Positions 25,365 to 32,551 of a stretch of 64,000 nucleotides of DNA are shown here, piece by piece. The stretch comes from CAZUDI01 sp964618975 (lineage in GTDB: Bacteria; Desulfobacterota; Desulfomonilia; UBA1062). The stretch is taken from assembly GCA_964618975.1 (NCBI GenBank), contig CAZUDI010000003.1, forward strand, positions 1 through 64,000, in the 5' to 3' direction. The position numbers were made by a program, and so were the translations under genes. Each line of letters opens with the position of its first letter. The stretch's first letter is position 1. Under the pieces are notes generated by a model. The model was not told the origin of the DNA and did no database searches. It saw nothing but the letters and a program-made list of their open reading frames with translations.

Positions 25365-25396
25365 AAACATCCCCCTTCTGATGTAGGGGGATGTTT
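25365..25396. repeat. Perfect 11-bp inverted repeat beside the gap
   Basis: AAACATCCCCC and GGGGGATGTTT flank a 10-base loop. It could be a terminator-like hairpin or part of a mobile-element end; no T-run follows. Confidence 0.6.
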
Positions 25397-25430
25397 GATT
25401 ATCTGAATCAATACTTTTGCTCACTCACGG

Positions 25431-26150
25431 TTGACCGGCACCGCCAGGGACAGGGGCTTCCCGGGAGAGCGCCCCCCCTTTCCGGCGGATGCCGGTCCCT
25501 GGGATAACGGCGCAGAGGGCGGGGTGCTGCGCGAGATCATCCACACCCCGCTTTTCATGGAGATGCTCCGTGACTCCCTGAGTGCGATCGACCCCGACAG
25601 CGGCGCGCGCCGGGTCAGGGACCTGCTCTGGGAGGATGTGGGGCTGGCCCTGACCCTCGCGGATGCCCTGCCCGCACTCATCAACAACATAACAGGTGCC
25701 CTGGCGGAACTGGCCCGCCAGGCGCTGGGGGCCTTTCCACCCCCGCTCCTGGCCCGCTTGGCGGACAGGATCGCCACCGAAATCGATATGCAGCGCCTCA
25801 GGGACCTCGCCCAGGCCCTGAGGTCCTTCTGGGACAAGGCCCCGGAACTGCGGGTTGCGGCTCGCGCCACCCTCAGCGGTCCGGGGGCCGTCTGTGCGGG
25901 CCGGGGGCTCAACACCCTGGTGAAGGTCATCGACGAGGCCCAGCGGCGTAACCCGGCCCTCATCTCCGAAATCGTCACCCGGGTGACGGCCCAGATCGAC
26001 CGGCAGGCCCTCTCCCGGGTCATGCTGTCCTGCAGCCTGGCCGTCCTCGACCAGAGGCCGCGCCTTACCCCCTTTATCCTGCGCCTCCTGGGGGCCAGGA
26101 TAAAGGGGGCACTGGTGTCACACACCCGCCTCACGAGGAGGAATCCATGA
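25431..26150 (+). CDS. Helical-repeat protein B, unrecognised family (start probably lost)
   Basis: A 239-residue frame from TTG at 25431; the first ~30 residues are poor and the real N-terminus may lie in or before the insert. From about residue 30 it repeats the module of protein A nearly line for line: IDPDSGARRVRDLLWEDVG, ADALPALINN, FPPPLLARLADRI, EIDMQRL. A second, weaker module follows (NPALISEIVTRVTAQIDRQA). All-helical, no membrane segment, no metal motif. Its stop overlaps the start of the next gene (ATGA). A and B may once have been one gene split by the insertion at the gap. Function unknown; position points to the reductase or dehydrogenase encoded next to it. Confidence 0.6.
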   Translation: MTGTARDRGFPGERPPFPADAGPWDNGAEGGVLREIIHTPLFMEMLRDSLSAIDPDSGARRVRDLLWEDVGLALTLADALPALINNITGALAELARQALGAFPPPLLARLADRIATEIDMQRLRDLAQALRSFWDKAPELRVAARATLSGPGAVCAGRGLNTLVKVIDEAQRRNPALISEIVTRVTAQIDRQALSRVMLSCSLAVLDQRPRLTPFILRLLGARIKGALVSHTRLTRRNP

Positions 26151-27670
26151 GGGCCGAAACCTGCGGAAACCGGATAACAGGCGCCTCCCCTGAGACAATC
26201 ACCCCTGAAGCCTCTCGGGGCAGCGACGGGGACGCGATGCAGGACCTCGATTTCATGGGGGTGCTGGCATCCGCACTCGCGCGCTCGCGCGGCGGGCGCC
26301 AGGTGGCATCCATCCTGACGAACGACCTGCTGCGGTCCTGGGCCGGCCAGGGCCGGCTCAAGGGCCGGCTGGCCGCCGGGGCCCAGGGCCTCCTCGCGCG
26401 GGTGCTCGACCCGCAGGCGGGGCGTCCCCTGGCCGCATCGCCGCTCTGGTCGGACCCGCAGACCTGGCCGGGACTGGCCGCCGCCCTGCCGATCCTCACC
26501 AATGCCGCCCTTAAGATCGCCTCCCGCCTGCAGGCTTCTCTGGCGGGTCTGCCCGTGCCGGAACAGGCCGCGCTCCTGGAGGGTCTGCTGGCGAAGATCG
26601 ACAGCGCCCGCCTGGGCAGCCTCGTCACCAGCCTCTTGCGGCAGGTCACCGACCTGACCCGGGAAGACCCCGCCTTTCTGGCCGAGCTGTTGCGGGGACC
26701 CTTCCACGACCTCTACAAGAACATCGACTTCGCAGAGCTGCAGGACATGGCCGAGTCCTCGGGGGAAGCCGTCGTGGCCTGCGCCCGCATGCTCAGCGAC
26801 ACCCTGTGGCTCTATCCGGGCAAGGTGCTGCTGCTGGTGGCCACCCTCGTGTCGCTCAGCAACACCGCCGTGCGCGCCCTGAGGGAATTCCTGCTGGAGA
26901 TCGGCAAGATCGCCCCTGACCTCTTGACCGAGCTCTTCCTGCCCGTGGCCCAGACCATCGACGGCACGGCCCTGGGGCAGATCACCAACAACCTCGCCGA
27001 ATGCCTGCGCCAGGTCCATACCGGCAGCCTCTTCTGGTCCGAGGGGGGCCGATCCCGGACCCAGGCGGACCTGGCCCCGGTGCTGCACGCCTTCTTCCAG
27101 GTCCTCGACCCGGTCCTCATACGCAAGGCGCATAGCGCCATCGCCGAGGAGAAGGAGGCCCTCCACCGGGCTGCGGCCGAGGCCCAGGGAGCACATCCCG
27201 AGCTTCTCCTGGAAAGGATCGCCGCCTTGAGTGCCGTCAAGAATGCCGCCCTCCGCGTACGCCGCAGGCGCCTCGAACTCTTCGCCGATCTGCCTCCTGA
27301 AAGGTTCACCCAGGCCGTCTGCGGCACGCTCAGGGACCTGGACACCCAGGAGATCGGCGCGACCATCACGGTGGCGCTCGGGATGCTGAACGCTTTGCAG
27401 GCCGAGGACCCGCAGCTGGGGATGCACCTGGCCGGCGGCGTCGTCGCCAGCCTCGATGCCGGCGAGCTCAAGCAGACCGCCGCCTGGCTCGTGCCCGATC
27501 TGGCCCGCGCGCTCAAACCGGTGGCCGGGGCGATCCTGCCGCCTCTCATCCAGGGCTTCTGTGAGCTCATGGCCCCGGAGGGAGATCCCGCGGACGAGGA
27601 TGCGGATGCGCTGGGCGAGGCCCTGGCACGGCTGCGGGACCTCCTGGCCCCGCCAGGAGGTCCCGCATGA
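26147..27670 (+). CDS. Helical-repeat protein C, unrecognised family
   Basis: A 507-residue all-alpha protein that I cannot assign. It holds at least two, probably three, divergent copies of the module seen in A and B: SPLWSDPQTWPGLAAALPIL then AKIDSARL; DTLWLYPGKVLLLVATLVSL then QTIDGTAL; and a third ending SLDAGELKQ. Shared features are a Trp-containing start, a Leu/Ala-rich helix pair, a P-x-LL turn and an ID-x3-L helix. There is no signal peptide and no Cys cluster, and the C-terminus is acidic (PADEDADALGEAL). ATG at 26147 overlaps the stop of B, and its own stop overlaps the start of the reductase subunit gene, so translation of all three is coupled to the reductase. Confidence 0.75.
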   Translation: MRAETCGNRITGASPETITPEASRGSDGDAMQDLDFMGVLASALARSRGGRQVASILTNDLLRSWAGQGRLKGRLAAGAQGLLARVLDPQAGRPLAASPLWSDPQTWPGLAAALPILTNAALKIASRLQASLAGLPVPEQAALLEGLLAKIDSARLGSLVTSLLRQVTDLTREDPAFLAELLRGPFHDLYKNIDFAELQDMAESSGEAVVACARMLSDTLWLYPGKVLLLVATLVSLSNTAVRALREFLLEIGKIAPDLLTELFLPVAQTIDGTALGQITNNLAECLRQVHTGSLFWSEGGRSRTQADLAPVLHAFFQVLDPVLIRKAHSAIAEEKEALHRAAAEAQGAHPELLLERIAALSAVKNAALRVRRRRLELFADLPPERFTQAVCGTLRDLDTQEIGATITVALGMLNALQAEDPQLGMHLAGGVVASLDAGELKQTAAWLVPDLARALKPVAGAILPPLIQGFCELMAPEGDPADEDADALGEALARLRDLLAPPGGPA

Positions 27671-28791
27671 GAGCGGAGATCGAAGACGCCCTCGCCACGC
27701 CCTGTAACCGCTATGTGCAGGCCTGGAAGGCCCGCGGCAAACGGGTGGTGGGCTACCCCTGCACCTTCGTGCCCGAAGAGGTCCTCTCCGCCGCCGGGCT
27801 GCTCCCGGTGCGGCTGAGGGGGGTGGGGGCAGACTCCACCTCCATTGCCGACGCCTACTACGGCCCGGTGATCTGCAGCTTTCCCAAATGCATCCTGCAG
27901 CTCGCCGGTGAAGGCGCCTATGCCTTCCTCGACGGGGCGCTGGTGGTCAACGGATGCGACTCCCTGCGCCGCCTGCACGACTGCTGGCGCAAGGCGGACG
28001 AGGATATCGCGGGCACCCTTCCGGGGTATTTTTACTACTACGGCGTGCCCCACAAGGTTTCGCCCTATGCCGTAGACTGGCTGCTCAAGGAAAACCGGCG
28101 CTTCGTCGCCAGCCTCGAGGAGCACTTCGGGGTCACGCTCACCCTTGAGTCCCTGAAGGAGGCCGTGCGTCTCTACAACAAGGGACGGCGACTCCTGATG
28201 CGCCTGGACGCCTACCGCCAGGCAGGCCTGGTCTCGGGCACCGAGGCCACCGCCATCACGATCGCCGCTACGGCCATCCCCCGGGAGGAGTTCAACCTCC
28301 TCCTGGAGGAGATCCTGGAGGAGGTCCCCGGGCGGGGAGAGATGCCTGCGGGCAAACGGCTGCTGCTGGCCGGCAGCGTCAGCGATGACGCCGAGCTGGT
28401 GCGCATCATCGAGGAGGCCGGGGCGTGGGTGGTCAGCGACACGCTGTGCTTCGGGTCGCGCGCCTATGTGGACCTGACCAGTGAGGAGGGCGACCCGCTC
28501 GAGGCCCTCACCCTCAGATACCTCACCCACAGCTTCTGCCCCCGCATGTTCGGCTACTACCGCCAGCGCCTTGACTTCCTCCTGCAGCGCGCCCTTCAGG
28601 CCCGCGTGGACGGGGTGATCCTCCAGAACATCCGCTTCTGCGACCTGCACGGGTCCGAAAACGGGCTCTTCGAGCGCGACCTGGAGGCCAGAGGCCTGCC
28701 CTGCCTGAAGCTCGAACGCGAATACGGCACGCTGGTGGAAGACGGGCGCATCCGCATGCGCGTCGATGCCTTCCTGCACCGCCTGCGCTGA
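27667..28791 (+). CDS. Class I aryl-CoA reductase/2-hydroxyacyl-CoA dehydratase family subunit, BcrC-like
   Basis: A 374-residue member of the 2-hydroxyglutaryl-CoA dehydratase D-component family, the size of BcrC/BadD of benzoyl-CoA reductase. Cys that could bind a [4Fe-4S] cluster include C32 in GYPCTFVPEEVL, C70 and C75, C97 and C106; the C-terminal part has the family motif FCDLHGSENG and LPCLKLEREYG. With the larger subunit encoded at 29050 it would form the heterodimer that performs low-potential reduction of a thioester-activated ring. It starts within the stop of helical-repeat gene C (ATGA). The choice between reductase and dehydratase rests on the presence of two activator ATPases downstream. 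Confidence 0.83.
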   Translation: MRAEIEDALATPCNRYVQAWKARGKRVVGYPCTFVPEEVLSAAGLLPVRLRGVGADSTSIADAYYGPVICSFPKCILQLAGEGAYAFLDGALVVNGCDSLRRLHDCWRKADEDIAGTLPGYFYYYGVPHKVSPYAVDWLLKENRRFVASLEEHFGVTLTLESLKEAVRLYNKGRRLLMRLDAYRQAGLVSGTEATAITIAATAIPREEFNLLLEEILEEVPGRGEMPAGKRLLLAGSVSDDAELVRIIEEAGAWVVSDTLCFGSRAYVDLTSEEGDPLEALTLRYLTHSFCPRMFGYYRQRLDFLLQRALQARVDGVILQNIRFCDLHGSENGLFERDLEARGLPCLKLEREYGTLVEDGRIRMRVDAFLHRLR

Positions 28792-28824
28792 GAGGAGCGC
28801 CCGGATGCCGGACAGACAGCCGAG

Positions 28825-28898
28825 CATGGGGATGAACCCCCGGGCAAGCTTTTGCCCCCACTCTGCCGCTGCCAGCAGCGGGAGATTTGACCCTTAGC
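28825..28898 (+). repeat. Dispersed two-hairpin repeat, tandem copy 1
   Basis: GATGAACCCCCGGGCAAGC, TGCCGCTGCCAGCAGCGG hairpin, GATTTGACCCTTAGCG. Immediately followed by a second copy. Confidence 0.75.
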
Positions 28899-28985
28899 GA
28901 ATCAGGGGTATGAACCCCCGGGCATGCTTTTGCCCCTCCTGGCCGTCGCCAGCGGCGGGGAATTTGACCCTCAGGCCATTAAAAC
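28899..28985 (+). repeat. Dispersed two-hairpin repeat, tandem copy 2
   Basis: GGGGTATGAACCCCCGGGC through GACCCTCAGGCCATTAAAA, a full-length copy. The pair occupies the spacer between the BcrC-like and BcrB-like genes inside one operon. Confidence 0.8.
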
Positions 28986-29049
28986 AGGGGGCAGCCCGGG
29001 GACCGGGGCCTCCCACGTTCAGGTCCTGCTGGCAAGGAGGGAAACGGCC

Positions 29050-30447
29050 ATGCGGAGTGTTCTCAAGGAATACAATTTCGACTGGAGGCTCTGGAGCATC
29101 CTCCACTATGCCGCCCGCATCACCGACGGGTCGCAGGAGGAATACCACCATGCCCTGCGCTTTGCTCCGAACTTCCGCGACGCCCTGGACATGATCGTCT
29201 CCATGGGGGAGCCCGGGGTGCTCATGCTGAAGGTCATCGGCGCCTACCTCAGGAATCTGCTCGACGCCCATGCCCAGGGCCGCAAGGTGGCGCTGGTCAC
29301 CTACAACTTCAACCCCACCGTGCTGTACGCCCTCGACATCATGCCCTGCACCCTGGAGGCCCTGACCGCCCTGGAGGTGGGCGTGTGGCGCCTGGGCATC
29401 CATGAGGCGCTCGACTTCTGCTGCGAGGCGGGCTTCACCGAAACCTCCTGCACGGGACAGCGAGTGGGGCTCGGCCCGGTGCTGGCCGGGCTGGGCGTCA
29501 GACCCGACCTGGTCATGTGCTGCACCCCGGGGGTATGCGACTCCAACGCCAACTCGTTCGCCTTTGCCTCGACCTATCTCGATCTGCCCTTCTTCCAGAC
29601 CGACTACCCCGCCACCCTGACGGACGCGGACGCCGTCATGTATCAGCGCGAGGACTTCAAGGCCCTCATCGGCTTCTTGGAGGAACAATCGGGAAAGCGG
29701 CTCGACATCGACCGGCTGCGCGAGGTCATGCAGGAGGCCCAGCGGCAGGACGAGCTCCTCAACGAACTGCAGGATCTCCAGCGCCTCGCCCCCTGCCCTC
29801 TGCCCTCCTTCTACAACGCCATGATCTATGTGCTCAAGATGCTGATCAGCGGCACCCGGGAATGTACCCTGATCTACGAATCCATGCTGAAAGCCGCCCG
29901 GGAGAACGCCGAGCGGGGCATCGCCGGCAACGGGAGCGAGACCCTGCGCGGACACTTCTTCTACATCGACCACTTCGCCCCCACCTTCCGCTACTGGCAG
30001 TACCTCAAGGCCCGGGGCATCTCGCACCTCGGCTCCATGATCACCGCCTTCTGGCAGGCGGGGGTCTATTACAGCACCGGCCGCGAGGAGGAGACCTACC
30101 GCCTCGACCTGACGGACTACGACAGCATGATCGACTCGCTGGCGGCCCAGACCTCGCGCATGCCCATGGTCAAGCAGATCCGCGGCCCCTATGACGCCCC
30201 CCACATGTGGCTGGACGACACCCTGGCGGTGGCCCGCATCATGCAGCCGGATTTCCTGGCCTATATCGGCACGATGGGCTGCCGCAACACCTGGGGGTCG
30301 GTCAGGCTCATCAGCCGCGATATGGAAAAGGCGGGTTTTCCCACCTTCATCTCCTACGGGGACGCCTTCGACAACCGGGTGGAATCCTGGGACACGCTCC
30401 AGGGCCGCCTGGAAGAATTCCTCAGGATACGGGGGTTGATCGTATGA
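29050..30447 (+). CDS. Class I aryl-CoA reductase family subunit, BcrB-like
   Basis: A 465-residue protein of the 2-hydroxyacyl-CoA dehydratase family, close in size to BcrB/BadE. Likely cluster Cys: ETSCTGQ, VMCCTPGVCDSN and MGCRNTWGS in the C-terminal third, the last resembling the C-terminal region of benzoyl-CoA reductase large subunits. It should pair with the BcrC-like subunit. ATG at 29050 is preceded by AAGGAGGG; an in-frame extension to 28924 consists of dispersed-repeat sequence and is rejected. Its stop overlaps the start of the first activator ATPase gene (ATGA). Confidence 0.82.
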   Translation: MRSVLKEYNFDWRLWSILHYAARITDGSQEEYHHALRFAPNFRDALDMIVSMGEPGVLMLKVIGAYLRNLLDAHAQGRKVALVTYNFNPTVLYALDIMPCTLEALTALEVGVWRLGIHEALDFCCEAGFTETSCTGQRVGLGPVLAGLGVRPDLVMCCTPGVCDSNANSFAFASTYLDLPFFQTDYPATLTDADAVMYQREDFKALIGFLEEQSGKRLDIDRLREVMQEAQRQDELLNELQDLQRLAPCPLPSFYNAMIYVLKMLISGTRECTLIYESMLKAARENAERGIAGNGSETLRGHFFYIDHFAPTFRYWQYLKARGISHLGSMITAFWQAGVYYSTGREEETYRLDLTDYDSMIDSLAAQTSRMPMVKQIRGPYDAPHMWLDDTLAVARIMQPDFLAYIGTMGCRNTWGSVRLISRDMEKAGFPTFISYGDAFDNRVESWDTLQGRLEEFLRIRGLIV

Positions 30448-31232
30448 TCGTCGCAGGATGTGACGTGGGATCACTGACCGCCAAGGCGGTGATCCTCAAC
30501 CGGCACAGGATCCTCGCCAGTGCGGTGAGCGGGGTGCAGACAAGCCCGGCCTCCTCGGCCATGCAGGTCATGGACCGCGCGCTCCAGAAGGCCGGCGTGG
30601 ACCGGCAGGCACTCGCCTGGTGTGTGGGCACGGGCTACGGACGGGAGCACATCCCCTTCGCGCAGAAGACGGCCTCGGAGATCGCCTGTCACGCCAGGGG
30701 GGCCCAGTGGAGCCTGCCCTCGGTCAGGACCGTCATCGACATCGGCGGCCAGGACTGCAAGGCCATCCGCCTGGATGAGAGCGGCGCCATCGCCAGGTTC
30801 AGCACCAACGACAAATGCGCCGCCGGCACCGGCCGCTTCCTGGAGGTCATGGCCGATCTGCTGGGGGTTGCGCTGTCGGACCTGGGAGAGCTCTCCTCCC
30901 GCTCCCGCCGGGCCCTGACCCTCGCCAATGCCTGCGCCGTGTGGGCCCAGGCCGAGGTCATCTGCCACCTCAATGCCCGGGCGCCCGTCGAGGATATCGC
31001 CGCGGGCATCAACCAGGCCATGGCCAACCGCGTCGCCATCCTGGCCAATACCGTCGGCCTGGCCACCGACGTGTGCCTGACCGGCGGGGTGGCCAAGAAC
31101 AGCGGGGTGGTCAAGGGGCTGGAACAGATGCTCGGGGTCAAGATCCGGCGCCTGACCATCGATCCGCAGATCACCGGCGCCCTCGGCGCGGCGCTCATGG
31201 CCCGCGAATACGCCCAAGGGGGTGAGACATGA
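30444..31232 (+). CDS. Activator ATPase 1 of the class I reductase (BcrA/BcrD-like)
   Basis: A 262-residue ASKHA-type ATPase of the HgdC/BcrA/BcrD family. Phosphate loop GCDVGSLTAKAV at 5-16, IDIGGQDCKAI at 98-108, and the two Cys that hold the shared [4Fe-4S] cluster between two activator subunits: C125 in NDKCAAGTGRFLE and C164 in ANACAVWAQAEV. ATP hydrolysis in such proteins drives electrons at very low potential into the catalytic subunits. Starts within the stop of the BcrB-like gene and ends within the start of the second ATPase gene. Confidence 0.88.
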   Translation: MIVAGCDVGSLTAKAVILNRHRILASAVSGVQTSPASSAMQVMDRALQKAGVDRQALAWCVGTGYGREHIPFAQKTASEIACHARGAQWSLPSVRTVIDIGGQDCKAIRLDESGAIARFSTNDKCAAGTGRFLEVMADLLGVALSDLGELSSRSRRALTLANACAVWAQAEVICHLNARAPVEDIAAGINQAMANRVAILANTVGLATDVCLTGGVAKNSGVVKGLEQMLGVKIRRLTIDPQITGALGAALMAREYAQGGET

Positions 31233-32014
31233 TCCATGCCGGATGCGATGTCGGCTCACGCACGGCCAAGGCCGTGATCATGGAGGACGGGGAGATCCTC
31301 GCCACGCACGTCATCCCGGGCACCCCCGATCCGGAGAGATCCGCCCGCCAGGTCATGGAGGGTGCCCTGGAGAAGGCGGGGCTCACGCTCGCTGAGGTAG
31401 GGTGCTGTGTCGGGACCGGCTACGGCCGCAGGCACATCCCCTTTGCGGGGGCTCGCCTGTCCGAGATCGTCTGTCACGGCCGGGGGGCCCACTGGTGCCG
31501 GCCTGCGGCCCGCATGGTGATCGACGTCGGCGGGCAGGACGCCAAGGCCATCCGCATCGACGCCTCAGGCAGGGTGGAGCGTTATGCCTATAACGACAAG
31601 TGCGCCGCGGGCACCGGCCGTTTCCTCGAGATCATGTCGAAGCCGCTGGGAATCCGCCTCGAGGATATGGGGGAGGCCAGCTTGAGGGCCACCGAGGGCG
31701 TGAAGATATCCACCCAGTGCGTGATCTTCGCCGAGACCGAGATCGTCTCGCTCCTCAATCAGGGCCTGCCCGCCGACAGCATCCTCAAGGGGCTCATCCA
31801 GGCCATGGCCCACCGGATCGCCGCCCTGGCCCGCAGCATCGTCCCCGCCCGGGACCTCGTCTTCACCGGCGGGGTGGCCCGGAACCCGGGCATGGCCGCG
31901 GCCCTCCAGCACACGCTCGGACTCGAGGTCGCCATCCCCGCAACCGACCCCCAGATCATCGGTGCCCTGGGGGCGGCCCTCCTGGCCCCCGAGACCCCCC
32001 CGGGCACCGGCTGA
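31229..32014 (+). CDS. Activator ATPase 2 of the class I reductase (BcrA/BcrD-like)
   Basis: A 261-residue paralogue of the preceding ATPase, with the same motifs at the same positions: GCDVGSRTAKAV (5-16), IDVGGQDAKAI, C125 in NDKCAAGTGRFLEI and C164 in STQCVIFAETEI. Dehydratases normally have one homodimeric activator; two different ones, as here, are typical of class I benzoyl-CoA reductases (BcrA plus BcrD), which supports a ring-reductase role. Last gene of the plus operon; a very strong hairpin at 32362-32409 follows. Confidence 0.88.
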   Translation: MIHAGCDVGSRTAKAVIMEDGEILATHVIPGTPDPERSARQVMEGALEKAGLTLAEVGCCVGTGYGRRHIPFAGARLSEIVCHGRGAHWCRPAARMVIDVGGQDAKAIRIDASGRVERYAYNDKCAAGTGRFLEIMSKPLGIRLEDMGEASLRATEGVKISTQCVIFAETEIVSLLNQGLPADSILKGLIQAMAHRIAALARSIVPARDLVFTGGVARNPGMAAALQHTLGLEVAIPATDPQIIGALGAALLAPETPPGTG

Positions 32015-32071
32015 GGCTCACGCCGCGGTCCTTCCCGGGCGGGCGCCGACAGGGACTGATCTGCCCTCGAG

Positions 32072-32160
32072 TACGGGTGAGACCCCATGGAGGGCCCCGG
32101 GCTGCCCCTGCTCTCCGCCGCAAGCGGCGGGGTATTCAGCCAATTTTATGGCTTCGCCAC
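32072..32160 (+). repeat. Degenerate copy of dispersed repeat
   Basis: Recognisable CTGCCCCTGCTCTCCGCCG, then CGCAAGCGGCGGGGTATTC; the ends have drifted. Confidence 0.5.
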
Positions 32161-32231
32161 CGGAATTGCCAAAAAAAACAAACATCAAAGTTAACCCTCG
32201 ATGCAGGCGGCGGGGATTGCGACCCTGAGTC

Positions 32232-32316
32232 AATCATGGCTATGAACCCCAGGGCAAGCTTTTGCCCCACTCTGCCGCTGCAAGCAGCGGGTTATTAGAC
32301 CATCAGGCCATTAAAA
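32232..32316 (+). repeat. Dispersed two-hairpin repeat, near-complete copy
   Basis: AATCATGGCTATGAACCCC, GGGCAAGCTTTTGCCC hairpin, CCGCTGCAAGCAGCGG hairpin, and GACCATCAGGCCATTAAAA, 85 bp as in the copy at 36013. Confidence 0.85.
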
Positions 32317-32361
32317 GCTCGACCTCCCCCATCCCCCTCCTGCAAGGCCGGGGCTTGTGAT

Positions 32362-32409
32362 CCAGGGGGCCGTGCCCGTCGCGCTGGCGCGACGGGCACG
32401 GCCCCCTGG
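32362..32409. terminator. Perfect 22-bp-stem hairpin between convergent operons
   Basis: Arms 32362-32383 and 32388-32409 are exact reverse complements around a CTGG loop. It lies between the reductase operon (plus, ends 32014) and the ligase gene (minus, ends 32552), where a bidirectional terminator is expected, though no T-run follows on either side. Confidence 0.6.
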
Positions 32410-32418
32410 CTGGACAAA

Positions 32419-32526
32419 GGAATTCATGGGTATGAAGCCCAGAAAATCCGCCCCTCAGTCCAATAGAGCAATTCCTTGAAATTGACTATCCTCTCTGCCA
32501 GCGTCGGGGAACTATGGTCATTAAAA
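32419..32526 (+). repeat. Degenerate copy of dispersed repeat
   Basis: AATTCATGGGTATGAAGCCC at the left and ATGGTCATTAAAAAC at the right match the repeat ends; the middle carries unrelated sequence, as if an insertion split the copy. Confidence 0.45.
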
Positions 32527-32551
32527 ACGCCCGCGGCGCACAGACCTCGCC

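Noticed and set aside
25421..28827. Two ~670-residue minus-strand frames over the helical-repeat and reductase genes
   Set aside because: The plus frames have operon-type overlaps, paralogous modules and a recognisable reductase subunit; the minus frames have biased composition and no motif.
28924..29049. N-terminal extension of the BcrB-like subunit
   Set aside because: The extension is translated repeat DNA; ATG 29050 has a strong ribosome-binding site.
32236..32298. Short frames starting MNPRA in several repeat copies, as a possible small-protein family
   Set aside because: They arise from the repeat DNA itself, lack ribosome-binding sites and differ in frame integrity between copies.
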